Positions 43,117 through 52,690 of a DNA stretch of 64,000 nt are shown here, in pieces. Within the stretch, counting starts at the first letter, position 1; each line of letters starts with the position of its first letter. This stretch comes from Oreohelix idahoensis (Eukaryota; Mollusca; Gastropoda; Stylommatophora; Oreohelicidae). The position numbers and the translations under genes were made by a program. The notes beneath the pieces were generated by a model, which was not told the origin of the DNA, made no database searches, and worked only from the letters and a program-made list of their open reading frames with translations. Location of the stretch: NCBI GenBank assembly GCA_024509875.1, contig JAMPIV010011335.1, positions 518,501 to 582,500 of the forward strand, given 5' to 3'.

Positions 43117-45174
43117 ATGTCTACATTGGATTTCTTCATCCAGCAAGGGTTGACCCTTGGTAAGTCTGGTAAAGAATTGGAAGAATATTCATCTGCTCAA
43201 TTCGCCATTGCATTAAAGTCAGAAGAAAAGAAACAAAAAGAGGAAATTAAATTGAAAGCAGAAGCTGAACTAAAGAAGCTAGAAGCTGAGAATAGAAGAT
43301 TAGAACTTGAAGAAAGAAGGTATCAAAGAGAGGCTGAGGAGAGAAAAGCTCAAGCTGCTGCTGAGGAGAGGAAAGCTCAAGCTGCAGCTGATGAAAGAAA
43401 ATTCCAGATGGAAATGGAAGACAAAAAACTTCAAGCTGCTGCAGAGGGGAAAAAACTTCAAGCTGCTGCAGAGGAAAAAAAACTTCAAGCTGCTGCTGAG
43501 GCTGAAATTAGGAAAATGGAACATGAGGAAAGAAAACAGAAGATGGAACTTGATGAAAAACTCGCAATTTTGGAGTTAGAGAAATTGAAATTAGCGAGTA
43601 CGGGTGCTCAGCAAACAACTTCGAGTACGACAAAGGAGTTTGTTAGTAGGATTAAATTGCCTCATTTCAATCCTTTAAAGGATGACGTAGCAGATTATCT
43701 AGATAGATTCCAATTTTTGTGCGATACGCATAACATAAAAAAGGAAAAATATGTTGAACAACTGATGCCATTTTTTACAGGTGACACAGTGACTACTCTT
43801 ATGACAATAGACGAACATGAGAGGACTAATTATGATGTTGTCAGGGCAGCATTACTAAAGAAATACCAATTAAAACAAGAAGACTATCGTCTTCGTTTTA
43901 GGACAATGTTGCCAGAAAATGGAGTAGATTTCTCTGATTTTGTTACAAAGATACGTCGTACATTTACACGATGGGTTGAGTTGTCTCAGATTGAGAAAAC
44001 ATATGAAGGTCTAATGGACTTATTATTGCGAGATAAGGTTTTGTCATCTGTTAATGATTCTTTTCTTGCATTCCTTCATGAGCGTAAGCCTAAAAACTTA
44101 AAAGAAATGGAGGAATACTGTTGTCAGTATGCCACAGCACATCCCCATGCTACAGTTAGCAATTCTAAAGTGAAAGAAGGGTTGCCAGCTGCTTCGGCAA
44201 CACCATATGGCCCTAATTTCAGAAAAAAATTTCAGGGTGCTCAACAAAATTGGAATAGGGGAAGTAATCAAAATTACACTCAGAAGCGGAGTAATCCAAC
44301 ACATGATGGTTCTTCGTCTATGCAGTGGAGACAAGATGGTAGTTCTCGTAATTTTAGTGGTAATAATTTGAGACACTTTCGTAAAGGCTATCCAAATAAT
44401 AACTATTCAAATTTTCGAGGTAATCATTCTCGACGTCAAGATTATGACGATGGTGAATTTAGAAACCGGGATTCAAACCGGAATGATGATTACAATAGGC
44501 AATATGATAACAATTACAGGGGAAATGATAGTCGAAATAATTACAGGGGAAATGATAATCGAGGTAGACCTAGGTTTAACAAAAAAAGACCTTACCAACA
44601 GGCAAACTCTGCGCAACAAGAGTTTGATGGAGTCTGTAATACAGTAAATGATAGTGGTAACTCTAGGGCTATCACTGGTTGTGCTTTCGATTTTGGGAGA
44701 GCAACTGAATGCCCCCAATGCTTAACATTGTTTGACTCATCAACTGTATCTACGCTAAGTTGTGGTCACCCTCTTCCTGCTCTACCTGCTACAGTTGCGC
44801 ATGATGGGAGAGGATCTCTCATCTTACATAAAGGTCTAATAAATGATAGGCTAGTCTCAGTACTTTTCGATTCGGGATGTACTACCGTCGGGGTTAAGGA
44901 GTCTCTGATAGATCCTTGCTGTGCCACGGGAAAAACAATCAAATGTGTTACATTTGGTGGTACTATGGAAAGCTATCCTACTGCTATTATTAGGATTGAC
45001 ACTCCTTTCTTCACAGGAGATGTCCATGCATGTCTTCTTCCTAATCCTATTGCGGATCTTATAATCGGTCGTATTCATGGGGTTAAGGAATGCACCCCGC
45101 AACAAATTTCTAGTTGGGAAGAAAAAAAACATTCAAACGGTCAATGCAGTGGTGACAAGAGCTCAAGCTCTTAA
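43117..45174 (+). CDS. gag: E4 Gag-protease polyprotein
   Basis: 685 residues from MSTLDFFIQQGLTLGKSGKE. Residues 35-165 are a long charged coiled coil with 9-residue repeats (KLQAAAEEK, three near-identical copies at 43427-43500). Residues about 180-345 are the Gag core (LPHFNPLKDDVADYLDRFQ, YVEQLMPFF, MEEYCCQYAT). Residues about 365-510 are rich in Asn, Arg, Gly, Tyr and Asp with RGN and RGND repeats, probably RNA-binding. No CCHC knuckle is present. Instead ECPQCLTLFD followed by LSCGH (about 530-550) gives a C-2-C then C-1-H pattern. The protease has LFDSGCTTVG near residue 584 (D-S-G active site) and LIIGR near the end. The last 30 residues overlap Pol in another phase. The protein should form the particle and process the polyproteins. 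Confidence 0.9.
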   Translation: MSTLDFFIQQGLTLGKSGKELEEYSSAQFAIALKSEEKKQKEEIKLKAEAELKKLEAENRRLELEERRYQREAEERKAQAAAEERKAQAAADERKFQMEMEDKKLQAAAEGKKLQAAAEEKKLQAAAEAEIRKMEHEERKQKMELDEKLAILELEKLKLASTGAQQTTSSTTKEFVSRIKLPHFNPLKDDVADYLDRFQFLCDTHNIKKEKYVEQLMPFFTGDTVTTLMTIDEHERTNYDVVRAALLKKYQLKQEDYRLRFRTMLPENGVDFSDFVTKIRRTFTRWVELSQIEKTYEGLMDLLLRDKVLSSVNDSFLAFLHERKPKNLKEMEEYCCQYATAHPHATVSNSKVKEGLPAASATPYGPNFRKKFQGAQQNWNRGSNQNYTQKRSNPTHDGSSSMQWRQDGSSRNFSGNNLRHFRKGYPNNNYSNFRGNHSRRQDYDDGEFRNRDSNRNDDYNRQYDNNYRGNDSRNNYRGNDNRGRPRFNKKRPYQQANSAQQEFDGVCNTVNDSGNSRAITGCAFDFGRATECPQCLTLFDSSTVSTLSCGHPLPALPATVAHDGRGSLILHKGLINDRLVSVLFDSGCTTVGVKESLIDPCCATGKTIKCVTFGGTMESYPTAIIRIDTPFFTGDVHACLLPNPIADLIIGRIHGVKECTPQQISSWEEKKHSNGQCSGDKSSSS

Positions 45175-48049
45175 TCCCCCAACTTCATCTGATAATAGTA
45201 ATGAAGTTGATAGCCAAGACGAGCACTTGGTGATTTCCCATGACTCGTTTGTTAAACGTCAAGAAGAGGATCCTTCTTTGAAGAAATACTTCCTTCTTGC
45301 AAAGAAAGGGGATCCCAATCAAAATACGAATCACAAATCGTATATCACTATGAAGAATGGTATATTGGTACGAATGGTACAACACTCGGACAAGTCTATG
45401 CACTCGCAAATTCTTGTGCCTAAGTGTATGAGAGCCTTAATTCTTCGGCATGCACACGATTCTCAGTGTGCGGGACACATGGGTTTTTCCAGAACTAAAA
45501 CTAGAGTCCTTGCGTCATTCTTTTGGCCATTCGTGAATAAAGACATCCGAATTTATTGCCGATCTTGCAAAATTTGTCAAGAGGTCAAGTCTAGGGGTCC
45601 GAGACATGCTGCTCCTATTCAGGCTGCAGATATTCCGATTCGGCCGTTTCAGAAAATGGCTATAGACATCATTGGTCCGTTCAAAATTAAGTCAGCCAGA
45701 GGACACCAATTTATCCTCACTTGCGTGGACATGTGCACGCGTTGGCCAGAGGCTATTCCTCTGAAGAGCATATCAACTGTCGATATCGCTGATGCTCTTT
45801 GGCTCGTATTTTCTCGTCTGGGATTCCCCGGAGAAATACTGTCGGATCACGGCACTCAGTTAATTTCGGACGTTATGTCTCAGGTAATGGCTACGCTAGA
45901 CATTAAAAGGTCTCTCAGTAGTATTTATCATCCAATGTCCAATGGATTGGTAGAACGTCTTAACAGGACACTAAAGAACTTACTTGGCAAGATAACGGAG
46001 GATCATCCTGAAGATTGGGACAGGGTTTTACCTGCAGTCCTCTTTGCCTATAGAGAGGTTCCCAACGAGCATACAGGGTTTTCTCCTTTCGAACTTGTCT
46101 TTGGCGCGCAACCGCGCGGGCCAATGTCCTTGTTACACGATTTGATAACTTCCGATAATATTGACGATGATACACAATCGTCATATGAATATGTTATAGC
46201 TCTTAGAGAAAAGATTATCGAATCGTGCAGGTTAGCAACTTCATCTTCCGAATTTGCGAAAGAAAAAGCTAGGCGATTTGCTAATAAGAAAAGACGCCTA
46301 CGTCAACTTTGTCCTGGAGACAAAGCATATGTCTTACTGCCCTCAAGAGAGAATAGACTTCTCATTTCTTGGAAGGGTCCATACACTATAGTCTCGAAAA
46401 TTTCTGATGTCGACTATATTGTCGATGTGGATGGAAGGCATAAAACCTTCCATATAAATATGTTAACAGAGTTTATTGAACGTCCAGACTATTTACAGCC
46501 TATTTTCCAGGCGACGGACGACTCTCCAGTTCAACATGGTCACATCTCATCCCTGTCCGTTATACAGGATGAGGAAACTATTTTTTCTGACGTGAACTTA
46601 CCTCTTCCTACGATTCCACTTATTTCAACGGAATCGTGGAGAGACGTTACAGTCTCTTCTAACTTGTCTTTTGAGGAACAACGTCAAGTATCCTCTACGT
46701 TACAATCATATCAGGATGTCCTTACCGACATTCCTGGACACACAGATGTCATAGAACATGACATCATACTTACTGATCGTAATCCGATCAGAGTAAGACC
46801 ATACCCAATACCTATTCATTTTCAAGCACAAGTCGAGAAAGAATTGGATGAAATGATTCAACTACAAATAATTGAACCATCCACTTCAGCTTATTCTTCG
46901 TCGATAGTTATTGTTCGAAAGAAAGACAATAACATACGTCTTTGCGTTGATTATCGCAAATTAAATCAAGTTACGAAGTTCGATGCTGAACCTATGCCGT
47001 TATTAGATGATCTACTTATTAGACTTTCTAAAGCTAAATTCTTTACTAAACTAGACTTGTCGAAAGGTTATTGGCAAGTCCCATTGATGGAACACGCCAA
47101 ACCTCTCACTGCTTTTTCGACACCTAGGGGTCTGTTTCAATGGAATTTTATGCCTTTCGGGCTTATGAACGCCCCAGCGACTTTCGTGCGCATGATGCGA
47201 CGAATTCTATCAGATCGTGCAGATGTCATTGCATATTTAGACGACATCTGTCTTTTCAGCGATACTTGGGAAGAACACTATGTGGGTCTGAAGGAATTGC
47301 TATCTACTCTACGTGAGCATAGTTTGACTGCTAAACCCTCTAAAGCTTTTGTTGGGTTTAGTGAAATTTCCTTCCTAGGTCATCGAGTTGGTCATGGTCT
47401 GTTGAAGACAGAGGACCAAAACATTTCAAAGATATTAAATATCTCGGTTCCGAAGACAAAAAAGCAAGTGCGTAGTCTCTTGGGATTGATACAATTCTAT
47501 GGAAGATTCATTGAGAATCTGTCCTCCATTATGGCACCACTTTCAACGTTATTGAAAAAAGGTTCTCCTAATATGGTGCGTTGGTCCCAAGAATGCCAAT
47601 CTTCATTGGATCAGGTTAAGAATTTGTTCTCATCTCATCCTATCTTAAGACTACCGACGATTGATAAGACTTTTGTCCTTCGTAGTGATGCCTCTTCCAC
47701 TGGCATTGGAGCGGCACTAATGCAGGAATATTCAGGAACTCTGCATCCTGTAATGTATATTTCTAGGAAGCTGAATGCGGCAGAAAGGAATTACTCGGTT
47801 TTGGACCGTGAATTGTTGGCTATGGTTTGGTCCATTCTTAAGCTACAAAGGTTCCTTCTGGGCGCGCATTTCTTTATGGAAACCGACCAAAAAGCTCTTA
47901 CGGCTATGCAAAGTAAGGATTTGAAGAGCTCGAGATCTACTCGTTATGCTATTGCTCTTCAGCCTTTCCATTTCACGGTGCGAGCTATCCGTGGTTCGGA
48001 TAATGTGATGGCGGACATATTGTCTAGATGCCCACATGATTCCAGTTAA
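45077..48049 (+). CDS. pol: E4 Pol: integrase, reverse transcriptase, RNase H
   Basis: 990 residues without a stop, in phase +1 relative to gag and overlapping it by 98 bases. The first ATG (45077) may not be used. True continuity with Gag-protease probably lies near the A8 run at 45122-45129. Integrase: HHCC domain at about 124-170 (RHAHDSQCAGHMG, SCKICQ), catalytic MAIDIIGPF near 195, LSDHGTQL near 255, NGLVERLNR near 292, tail LLISWKGPYTIV. RT: LCVDYRKLNQVT near 620, FFTKLDLSKGYWQVPL, MPFGLMNAPATF, IAYLDDICLFS (YLDD) near 718. RNase H from about 865: FVLRSDASSTGIGAALMQ, YISRKLNAAERNYSVLDREL, METDQKAL, NVMADILSRC. All catalytic residues can be seen. Integrase precedes RT, as in Gmr1-like elements. 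Confidence 0.92.
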   Translation: MGLRNAPRNKFLVGKKKNIQTVNAVVTRAQALNPPTSSDNSNEVDSQDEHLVISHDSFVKRQEEDPSLKKYFLLAKKGDPNQNTNHKSYITMKNGILVRMVQHSDKSMHSQILVPKCMRALILRHAHDSQCAGHMGFSRTKTRVLASFFWPFVNKDIRIYCRSCKICQEVKSRGPRHAAPIQAADIPIRPFQKMAIDIIGPFKIKSARGHQFILTCVDMCTRWPEAIPLKSISTVDIADALWLVFSRLGFPGEILSDHGTQLISDVMSQVMATLDIKRSLSSIYHPMSNGLVERLNRTLKNLLGKITEDHPEDWDRVLPAVLFAYREVPNEHTGFSPFELVFGAQPRGPMSLLHDLITSDNIDDDTQSSYEYVIALREKIIESCRLATSSSEFAKEKARRFANKKRRLRQLCPGDKAYVLLPSRENRLLISWKGPYTIVSKISDVDYIVDVDGRHKTFHINMLTEFIERPDYLQPIFQATDDSPVQHGHISSLSVIQDEETIFSDVNLPLPTIPLISTESWRDVTVSSNLSFEEQRQVSSTLQSYQDVLTDIPGHTDVIEHDIILTDRNPIRVRPYPIPIHFQAQVEKELDEMIQLQIIEPSTSAYSSSIVIVRKKDNNIRLCVDYRKLNQVTKFDAEPMPLLDDLLIRLSKAKFFTKLDLSKGYWQVPLMEHAKPLTAFSTPRGLFQWNFMPFGLMNAPATFVRMMRRILSDRADVIAYLDDICLFSDTWEEHYVGLKELLSTLREHSLTAKPSKAFVGFSEISFLGHRVGHGLLKTEDQNISKILNISVPKTKKQVRSLLGLIQFYGRFIENLSSIMAPLSTLLKKGSPNMVRWSQECQSSLDQVKNLFSSHPILRLPTIDKTFVLRSDASSTGIGAALMQEYSGTLHPVMYISRKLNAAERNYSVLDRELLAMVWSILKLQRFLLGAHFFMETDQKALTAMQSKDLKSSRSTRYAIALQPFHFTVRAIRGSDNVMADILSRCPHDSS
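45122..45129 (+). promoter_or_regulatory. A8 tract at the gag-pol frame change
   Basis: GGGAAG is followed by eight A and CATT. Gag-frame and Pol-frame similarity meet here, so either translational slippage or a one-base length change would connect the two frames. Confidence 0.4.
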
Positions 48050-48465
48050 ATCTTGTGTCCTAGTTTTTCCTGATATATTTTCAGACTTAGGTCTGTCCTT
48101 AATATCATAATATGTTGTAATACAAATGTATTTGGATGATGTTTAGATAATTTAACAAATTTCATTTTGTCCATCCATCAGTGATATGTTGCTAAAATAG
48201 CATTGACATTTGTATATTGCTATGATTATATTATTTAGTAATGTTTCATATATGATTGGTATTGCCAGCAACTTAGGTTTCTTGAATGGTATCCCTTAGT
48301 TTGTTTGGCTTAAAGGAAATATTTTCTCCTATGTTGGGAGATGATTTGTACCCTCTTCTATTGTACCTGATATTAGGTTCATTGTTTGCATGAGCACAGA
48401 AGTGATACTGGTGCTATCTTGCTCATGAACATATTAAAAAAAAAAAAATTGCATTTTTTTTTTTT
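48050..48465 (+). other. E4 3' untranslated region
   Basis: T-rich sequence with short A and T runs between Pol and the polypurine tract. No gene. Confidence 0.6.
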
Positions 48466-48483
48466 ACAGGGGGGTGGTAGTAA
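48466..48483 (+). promoter_or_regulatory. Polypurine tract of E4
   Basis: ACAGGGGGGTGGTAGTAA directly before the TGTTGCTG start of the 3' LTR. Confidence 0.7.
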
Positions 48484-49629
48484 TGTTGCTGTCATTTTCG
48501 ACGGAGTCATCTGTCAAGTTATTTGCTTATGTTTGTATCATAAGTATAATTGTGTCTTTACCTGCGATGTCAGGTTGATTAGGGGTTGTCTTCCCTTGTT
48601 TATTCATTCATTGTGTTTGACCTTTAGGGTCAGAGGTTGACAGTTCGGCGTGGGCCTATGGGAAGGTTTTTTTAAGCGGGAGTGAGATATACTTCCGGGA
48701 AGCCGGGAGGTCCTGTTTTTCTGAAGGGACCAAGAGTCCATTGTTTTTCGGGGAGAATCTTCGAAGTAACTGCTATGGCAGTTTTCCCCAGTGAATCTCT
48801 GTGCGTCGGGATGACGACAGAATTCCTTGTGTAGTTCTGAGGATTCATTTACCAGGTAATACCGACCTTTATGCATTATTACGCTTTTCGGTGGCAGAAC
48901 ATGTAAAGGATTACCTAGGGTGAACAGCAGTTCACGGATCCGCCATTTCAGAACTTATATATTTGTGCTCGAGGTAGCCATCCAAGACTGTTAGTCTTAT
49001 ATTGTCCAGAAATCCAGTGACGAGGATATATTGTGGGAGCCGCAGATTGGCGGAACTTCTATCTACAATAAGTATTACTGCAGGGTTGGTGATAACCTAT
49101 TTAACAGAAGTACACGGCCGACGTTAGGACGAGGCCTGTGCTTCCGGCTATTATACTACAGCCTGATATGTGCAATTGGCAGGGAGTGCCAAGTTGCACC
49201 TGTGTGTCAAGGTAACTAAGGCATCTGACGCGTTTAGTCAGAGACGCCAAGGGCGACGCTACGAACTGTCATTATTGAAGAACTTTGCTATTGACCATGC
49301 ACGTCTATTCTGATGTTTACCTTTTTGAATGCCAAATGTATACCTATCGATGTCAGGTCAGCATGACCTTGTTACACTGACTGTTCCTGTTGATATTATG
49401 TGTGTTCCCGTCAATAAATGTCTTGAAACATGCCTGCAGTGTCAAAGCATCCTTGATTACTGCATGTGAGAGTATGGGTTGCAGGATCTACATCTATACG
49501 AGCCTAAACACATTCGCGTCTTCATTCGCACCCACACTCAACTCATCATACGCTCGCACTACACATCTAACAACATGTAAACTGTCTTGGGCCAGTGATC
49601 ACCTCAACAAGAAAAAAAATACAGTTACA
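48484..49629 (+). repeat. E4 3' LTR
   Basis: 1146 bp, same as 40561-41706 except one base seen by eye. Confidence 0.95.
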
Positions 49630-50131
49630 CAAGCCTTGACATCTGAGCCCTACAGTAGGCACATCTTGACATCTGAGCCCTACAGTAGGCACGTCTTGAC
49701 ATCTGAGCCCTACAGTAGGCGCGTTTTGACATCTGAGCCATACAATAGGCGCGTTTTGACATCTGAGCCCTACAGTAGGCGCTTCTTGACATCTCTGCCA
49801 TACAATAGACGCGTCTTGACATCTCTGCCATACAATAGACGTGTCTTGACATCTGAGCACTCAGTGGGCGTGTCTTAACATCCGAGCCCTACAGTAGGCG
49901 TGTCTTAACATCCGAGCCCTACAGTAGGCGTTTCTTAACATCCGAGCCCTACAGTATGCGTGTCTTAACATCCGAGCCCTACAGTAGGCGTGTCTTAACA
50001 TCCGAGCCCTACAGTAGGCGTGTCTTAACATCCGAGCCCTACAGTAGGCGTGTCTTAACATCCGAGCCCTACAGAAAGCGTGTCTTAACATCCGAGCCCT
50101 ACAGTAGGCGTGTCTTAACATCTGAGTTGCA
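49630..50131. repeat. 30-bp minisatellite, right part (about 17 copies)
   Basis: Units such as gtcttgacatctgagcccta with cagtaggc, changing to gtcttaacatccgagcccta from about 49872. The frame is open on both strands because 30 is a multiple of three, which explains the long repetitive open frames. Confidence 0.95.
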
Positions 50132-50187
50132 GACTCCTATTTCTGCTTTGGATTTGATTTCTTTTAATTTCCATGTTTTTCCCCAGT

Positions 50188-50273
50188 GCAATGAACGAAT
50201 GAACGAATGAACGAATGAACGAACGAACGAATGAACGAACGAACGAATGAACGAATGATCGAATGAACGAACT
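50188..50273. repeat. (AACGAATG)n-type microsatellite
   Basis: Runs of ATGAACGA and ACGAACGA. It lies at the 3' side of a minus-strand LINE and may be its tail. Confidence 0.9.
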
Positions 50274-51140
50274 TTATTTTCGAAGGGTTAAGAATTGGAC
50301 GCGCAGGCCCGTCTAACATTCTGCCCTTTCACTCTCATTTATCTTGCATATTATATCCTTTCATTCCCACATGTTTCTTAAAGCATTAATTTAAAGGCAT
50401 GCAACATTATAAAGTTAACATAACAGCATTCATTTACAGTATGCAATCATAATAAAAAAATGAGTAGGTTTTTTTTTAAACAAACAAGATTGTGACTGAA
50501 GAAAAATAATAATAATAAATTAATAAATAAAAAATAAAATAATATAAACAAAACAATAAATAAATAAATTCTGTATACCGACACTCACTCATGCGGTCAA
50601 AACGTCTACAAGTAATCTGTATTTTTGAGTGTGTCATCAATCATCACTACAAAAATTACATAAACACATTCTCGCTTATATCCATACATTCTTGGTGGAA
50701 AATGAAATAATAATAATAATAACACTTTCTTGCGCACTTCTGTAGCAGGAAAAGTCTTTCAGCAGTTTAACACACACACACACACACACACAAAAAATAG
50801 AAATAACAATGTATATCTGCTTATTCTCATATACATAATCCCATTTAAGCAGACAAAAACATTCACATCTCTAAAGTACAGTGGTATGCGGGTACATTCT
50901 CACGATTCACATGTCTAAAGTACAGCGGTATGCGGGTACATTCTCACATACATTACATTATATAATAATATTACATGGATATAAAACAAATTATTCACAT
51001 TAAAAACGAGCGGAATAGGAAAAGAAAAAGCCAATCGTGTCCTTTGTATTGTTATTTTGATATCATTGATTGTACTTACAGCTCTGCCTGTATTGCTACC
51101 AGAAAATATTTATGAGTCAAGATCTTCTAGGCAGTGTGTC

Positions 51141-52241
51141 TTAACCTGTTATAAAGTAATTGTAACCTCCTTTAATTCTAAGGTGTAAAGGTGGTGCTTG
51201 TAACCTGACTAAGTGTTTGTAAATTTTGTTTGTTTTCTGGTTAATTAAAATTTCGTGTCCTCTGATGGCTTGTATGCATGTCCTGTAAAAGTGTGGTAGT
51301 GTGCCGTAATGGTGTGGGACATTGTTCTTTAGTGGTCTCAGTCTAGCAAGTCTAAGCTCTACGTGGTAATGGGCTAATGTGTGTTGTTCTGGTTCTCTTA
51401 TTATATTTCCTACATGTCTGATTCGAAGTGCCTTTATTTTTGTCCCTATATCCTGGAGGGCAACTCCCCCGAATCTTTTCTCTTGCATGAGTGTTTGATG
51501 TTTAATGCTAAATAAAGTGTGCCCAAAAACAAAACGCCTAATCTCCTTATTTATCTCTGTCACCGTATGTTGTGAAGGGTCAAAGACTGTAGCAATGTAA
51601 ATTATTTGTGGAATAATAAAGCAGTTCACTATTGCACTTCTGGAAAAAATGGTTGTATTTTTGTATTTGTAGCGGTGAAATGTGTCTGTGGTATATGCGT
51701 CTAAGTTCTGCCATGTTACTTTGTGTGTGCGGTTCGGGTGAGATGGGAAGTATATACCGTACAGTTTCATGTTTGTTGTTGACGTTAAATCAAAGGGAAA
51801 ATCTGTTTTGTTTTTCCATCTGCCTATACCCATAATCGTAGACTTCTGGACGTTTAATTTTGACCCACTACCTTTACCAAAAAGCGTGAAAGTGTCTAGA
51901 ATATTTTGTATAGACCTATCATTGGGAGGAAAGAAGGTAATATCGTCTGCGTAGGGAAGCAACTTTTGTTCCGCTTTACCCTGAATAAAAGTGCCTCTGA
52001 TGGTACTGTCTTGTCTAATTTTCTCTAGCAGTAGTTCTAGAGTGAGTACATAGAGTAGAGGAGAAAGGGGACATCCCTGCCTAACAGATCTTGTCAGCCT
52101 GAAGGCCCCAGTAAATGAATGATTTACCAAAACCTTGCTTTCAGGGTTTTTTATATATAATTTCAATCCACTTTTTAAAGTATTCACCAATGTTGCAGTG
52201 TAGTAAAGTTTTGTGGAGGTATGAGTGGGATATTCTGTCAA
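51141..52241 (-). CDS. LINE reverse transcriptase, C-terminal part
   Basis: 366 residues. VRQGCPLSPLLYVLTLELLL (motif B) lies near residue 52, and LLPYADDITFF (motif C, YADD) near 94, followed by SGSKLNVQKSTIMGIG (motif D) and a long C-terminal region with RFVFGH and GGVALQDI, typical of L1/Tx1-clade proteins. The natural start is upstream. Motif A is found in a different phase (52141-52389), so a frameshift separates the two. The protein would copy LINE RNA at its target site, but this copy is broken and lacks the endonuclease. Confidence 0.75.
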   Translation of the reverse strand: MTEYPTHTSTKLYYTATLVNTLKSGLKLYIKNPESKVLVNHSFTGAFRLTRSVRQGCPLSPLLYVLTLELLLEKIRQDSTIRGTFIQGKAEQKLLPYADDITFFPPNDRSIQNILDTFTLFGKGSGSKLNVQKSTIMGIGRWKNKTDFPFDLTSTTNMKLYGIYFPSHPNRTHKVTWQNLDAYTTDTFHRYKYKNTTIFSRSAIVNCFIIPQIIYIATVFDPSQHTVTEINKEIRRFVFGHTLFSIKHQTLMQEKRFGGVALQDIGTKIKALRIRHVGNIIREPEQHTLAHYHVELRLARLRPLKNNVPHHYGTLPHFYRTCIQAIRGHEILINQKTNKIYKHLVRLQAPPLHLRIKGGYNYFITG

Positions 52242-52650
52242 AGGCTTTTTCCTGGTCTAGAGATAGGATTGACGACTGACAATCCTTCTGATGTGTGTAG
52301 GTGATGATAACTCTTATGAAGGGTGCGTGCTGATGAATGTTTCTGTGCTGGACACTACACTGTTGGTCTTCGTGTATGAGTGTAGCCATGAACGGTTTGA
52401 GTTTGTTAGGTTTTTTGCTAAAATGTTATAGTCTGTGTTTAGGAGCGATACTGGTCTGTAGTTTGTAAGCTTTGTTTTGTCCGGATCGTCCTTAGGGATT
52501 AGATTGCTGTATAACAGGTTAAGCTAGATAGAAATTCATTTTTCTCGAAAGATTCTGAATATACCCTTTGTAGGAGAGAGCCTAAAATGGGAAAGAAATG
52601 TTGGTAGAATTCAGCTGTGAGTCCATCTGGTCAAAAACGCGGTTGTTTTA
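52141..52650 (-). pseudogene. LINE reverse transcriptase, N-terminal part (broken)
   Basis: On the minus strand 52141-52389 includes SILSLDQEKAFDRISHSYLH (RT motif A with its Asp) before the frame shifts. Further upstream, in other frames, LIPKDDPDKTKLTNYRPVSL (motif 1/2) near 52440-52510 and DGLTAEFYQHFFPILG near 52570-52625 match the start of an L1/Tx1-type RT. Similarity disappears at about 52690. Confidence 0.65.
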
Positions 52651-52690
52651 CTGTGAGCAACGAACATATGTCCTTGAGCCTAAAACTCTA

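Larger units (their letters stand above)
40561..49629 (+). mobile_element. E4: apparently complete Gmr1-like LTR retrotransposon
   Basis: Two LTRs of equal length (1146 bp) run from TGTTGCTGTC to CAGTTACA. Reading them side by side I found one difference (T in the 5' LTR near 41560, G in the 3' LTR). CAAGC is duplicated at 40556-40560 and 49630-49634. Inside are a primer site, a 685-residue Gag-protease frame, a 990-residue Pol frame in integrase-RT-RNase H order, and a polypurine tract. There are no internal stops. It is a recent insertion. Confidence 0.95.
50274..52690 (-). mobile_element. LINE remnant (L1/Tx1-like), minus strand
   Basis: RT sequence on the minus strand covers 51141-52650. 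From there to 50274 is an AT-rich 3' region of about 870 bp with a short CA run and a 40-bp duplication (tctaaagtacag.ggtatgcg near 50870 and 50912). Read on the minus strand it ends AAAATAAAGTTCG and runs into the 8-bp repeats. The 5' part of the element is missing. Confidence 0.6.

Noticed and set aside
49390..50210. Long open frames with repeated TSEPYSRR or CRARMLRHAY words on both strands
   Set aside because: They are translations of the 30-bp minisatellite, whose period is a multiple of three.
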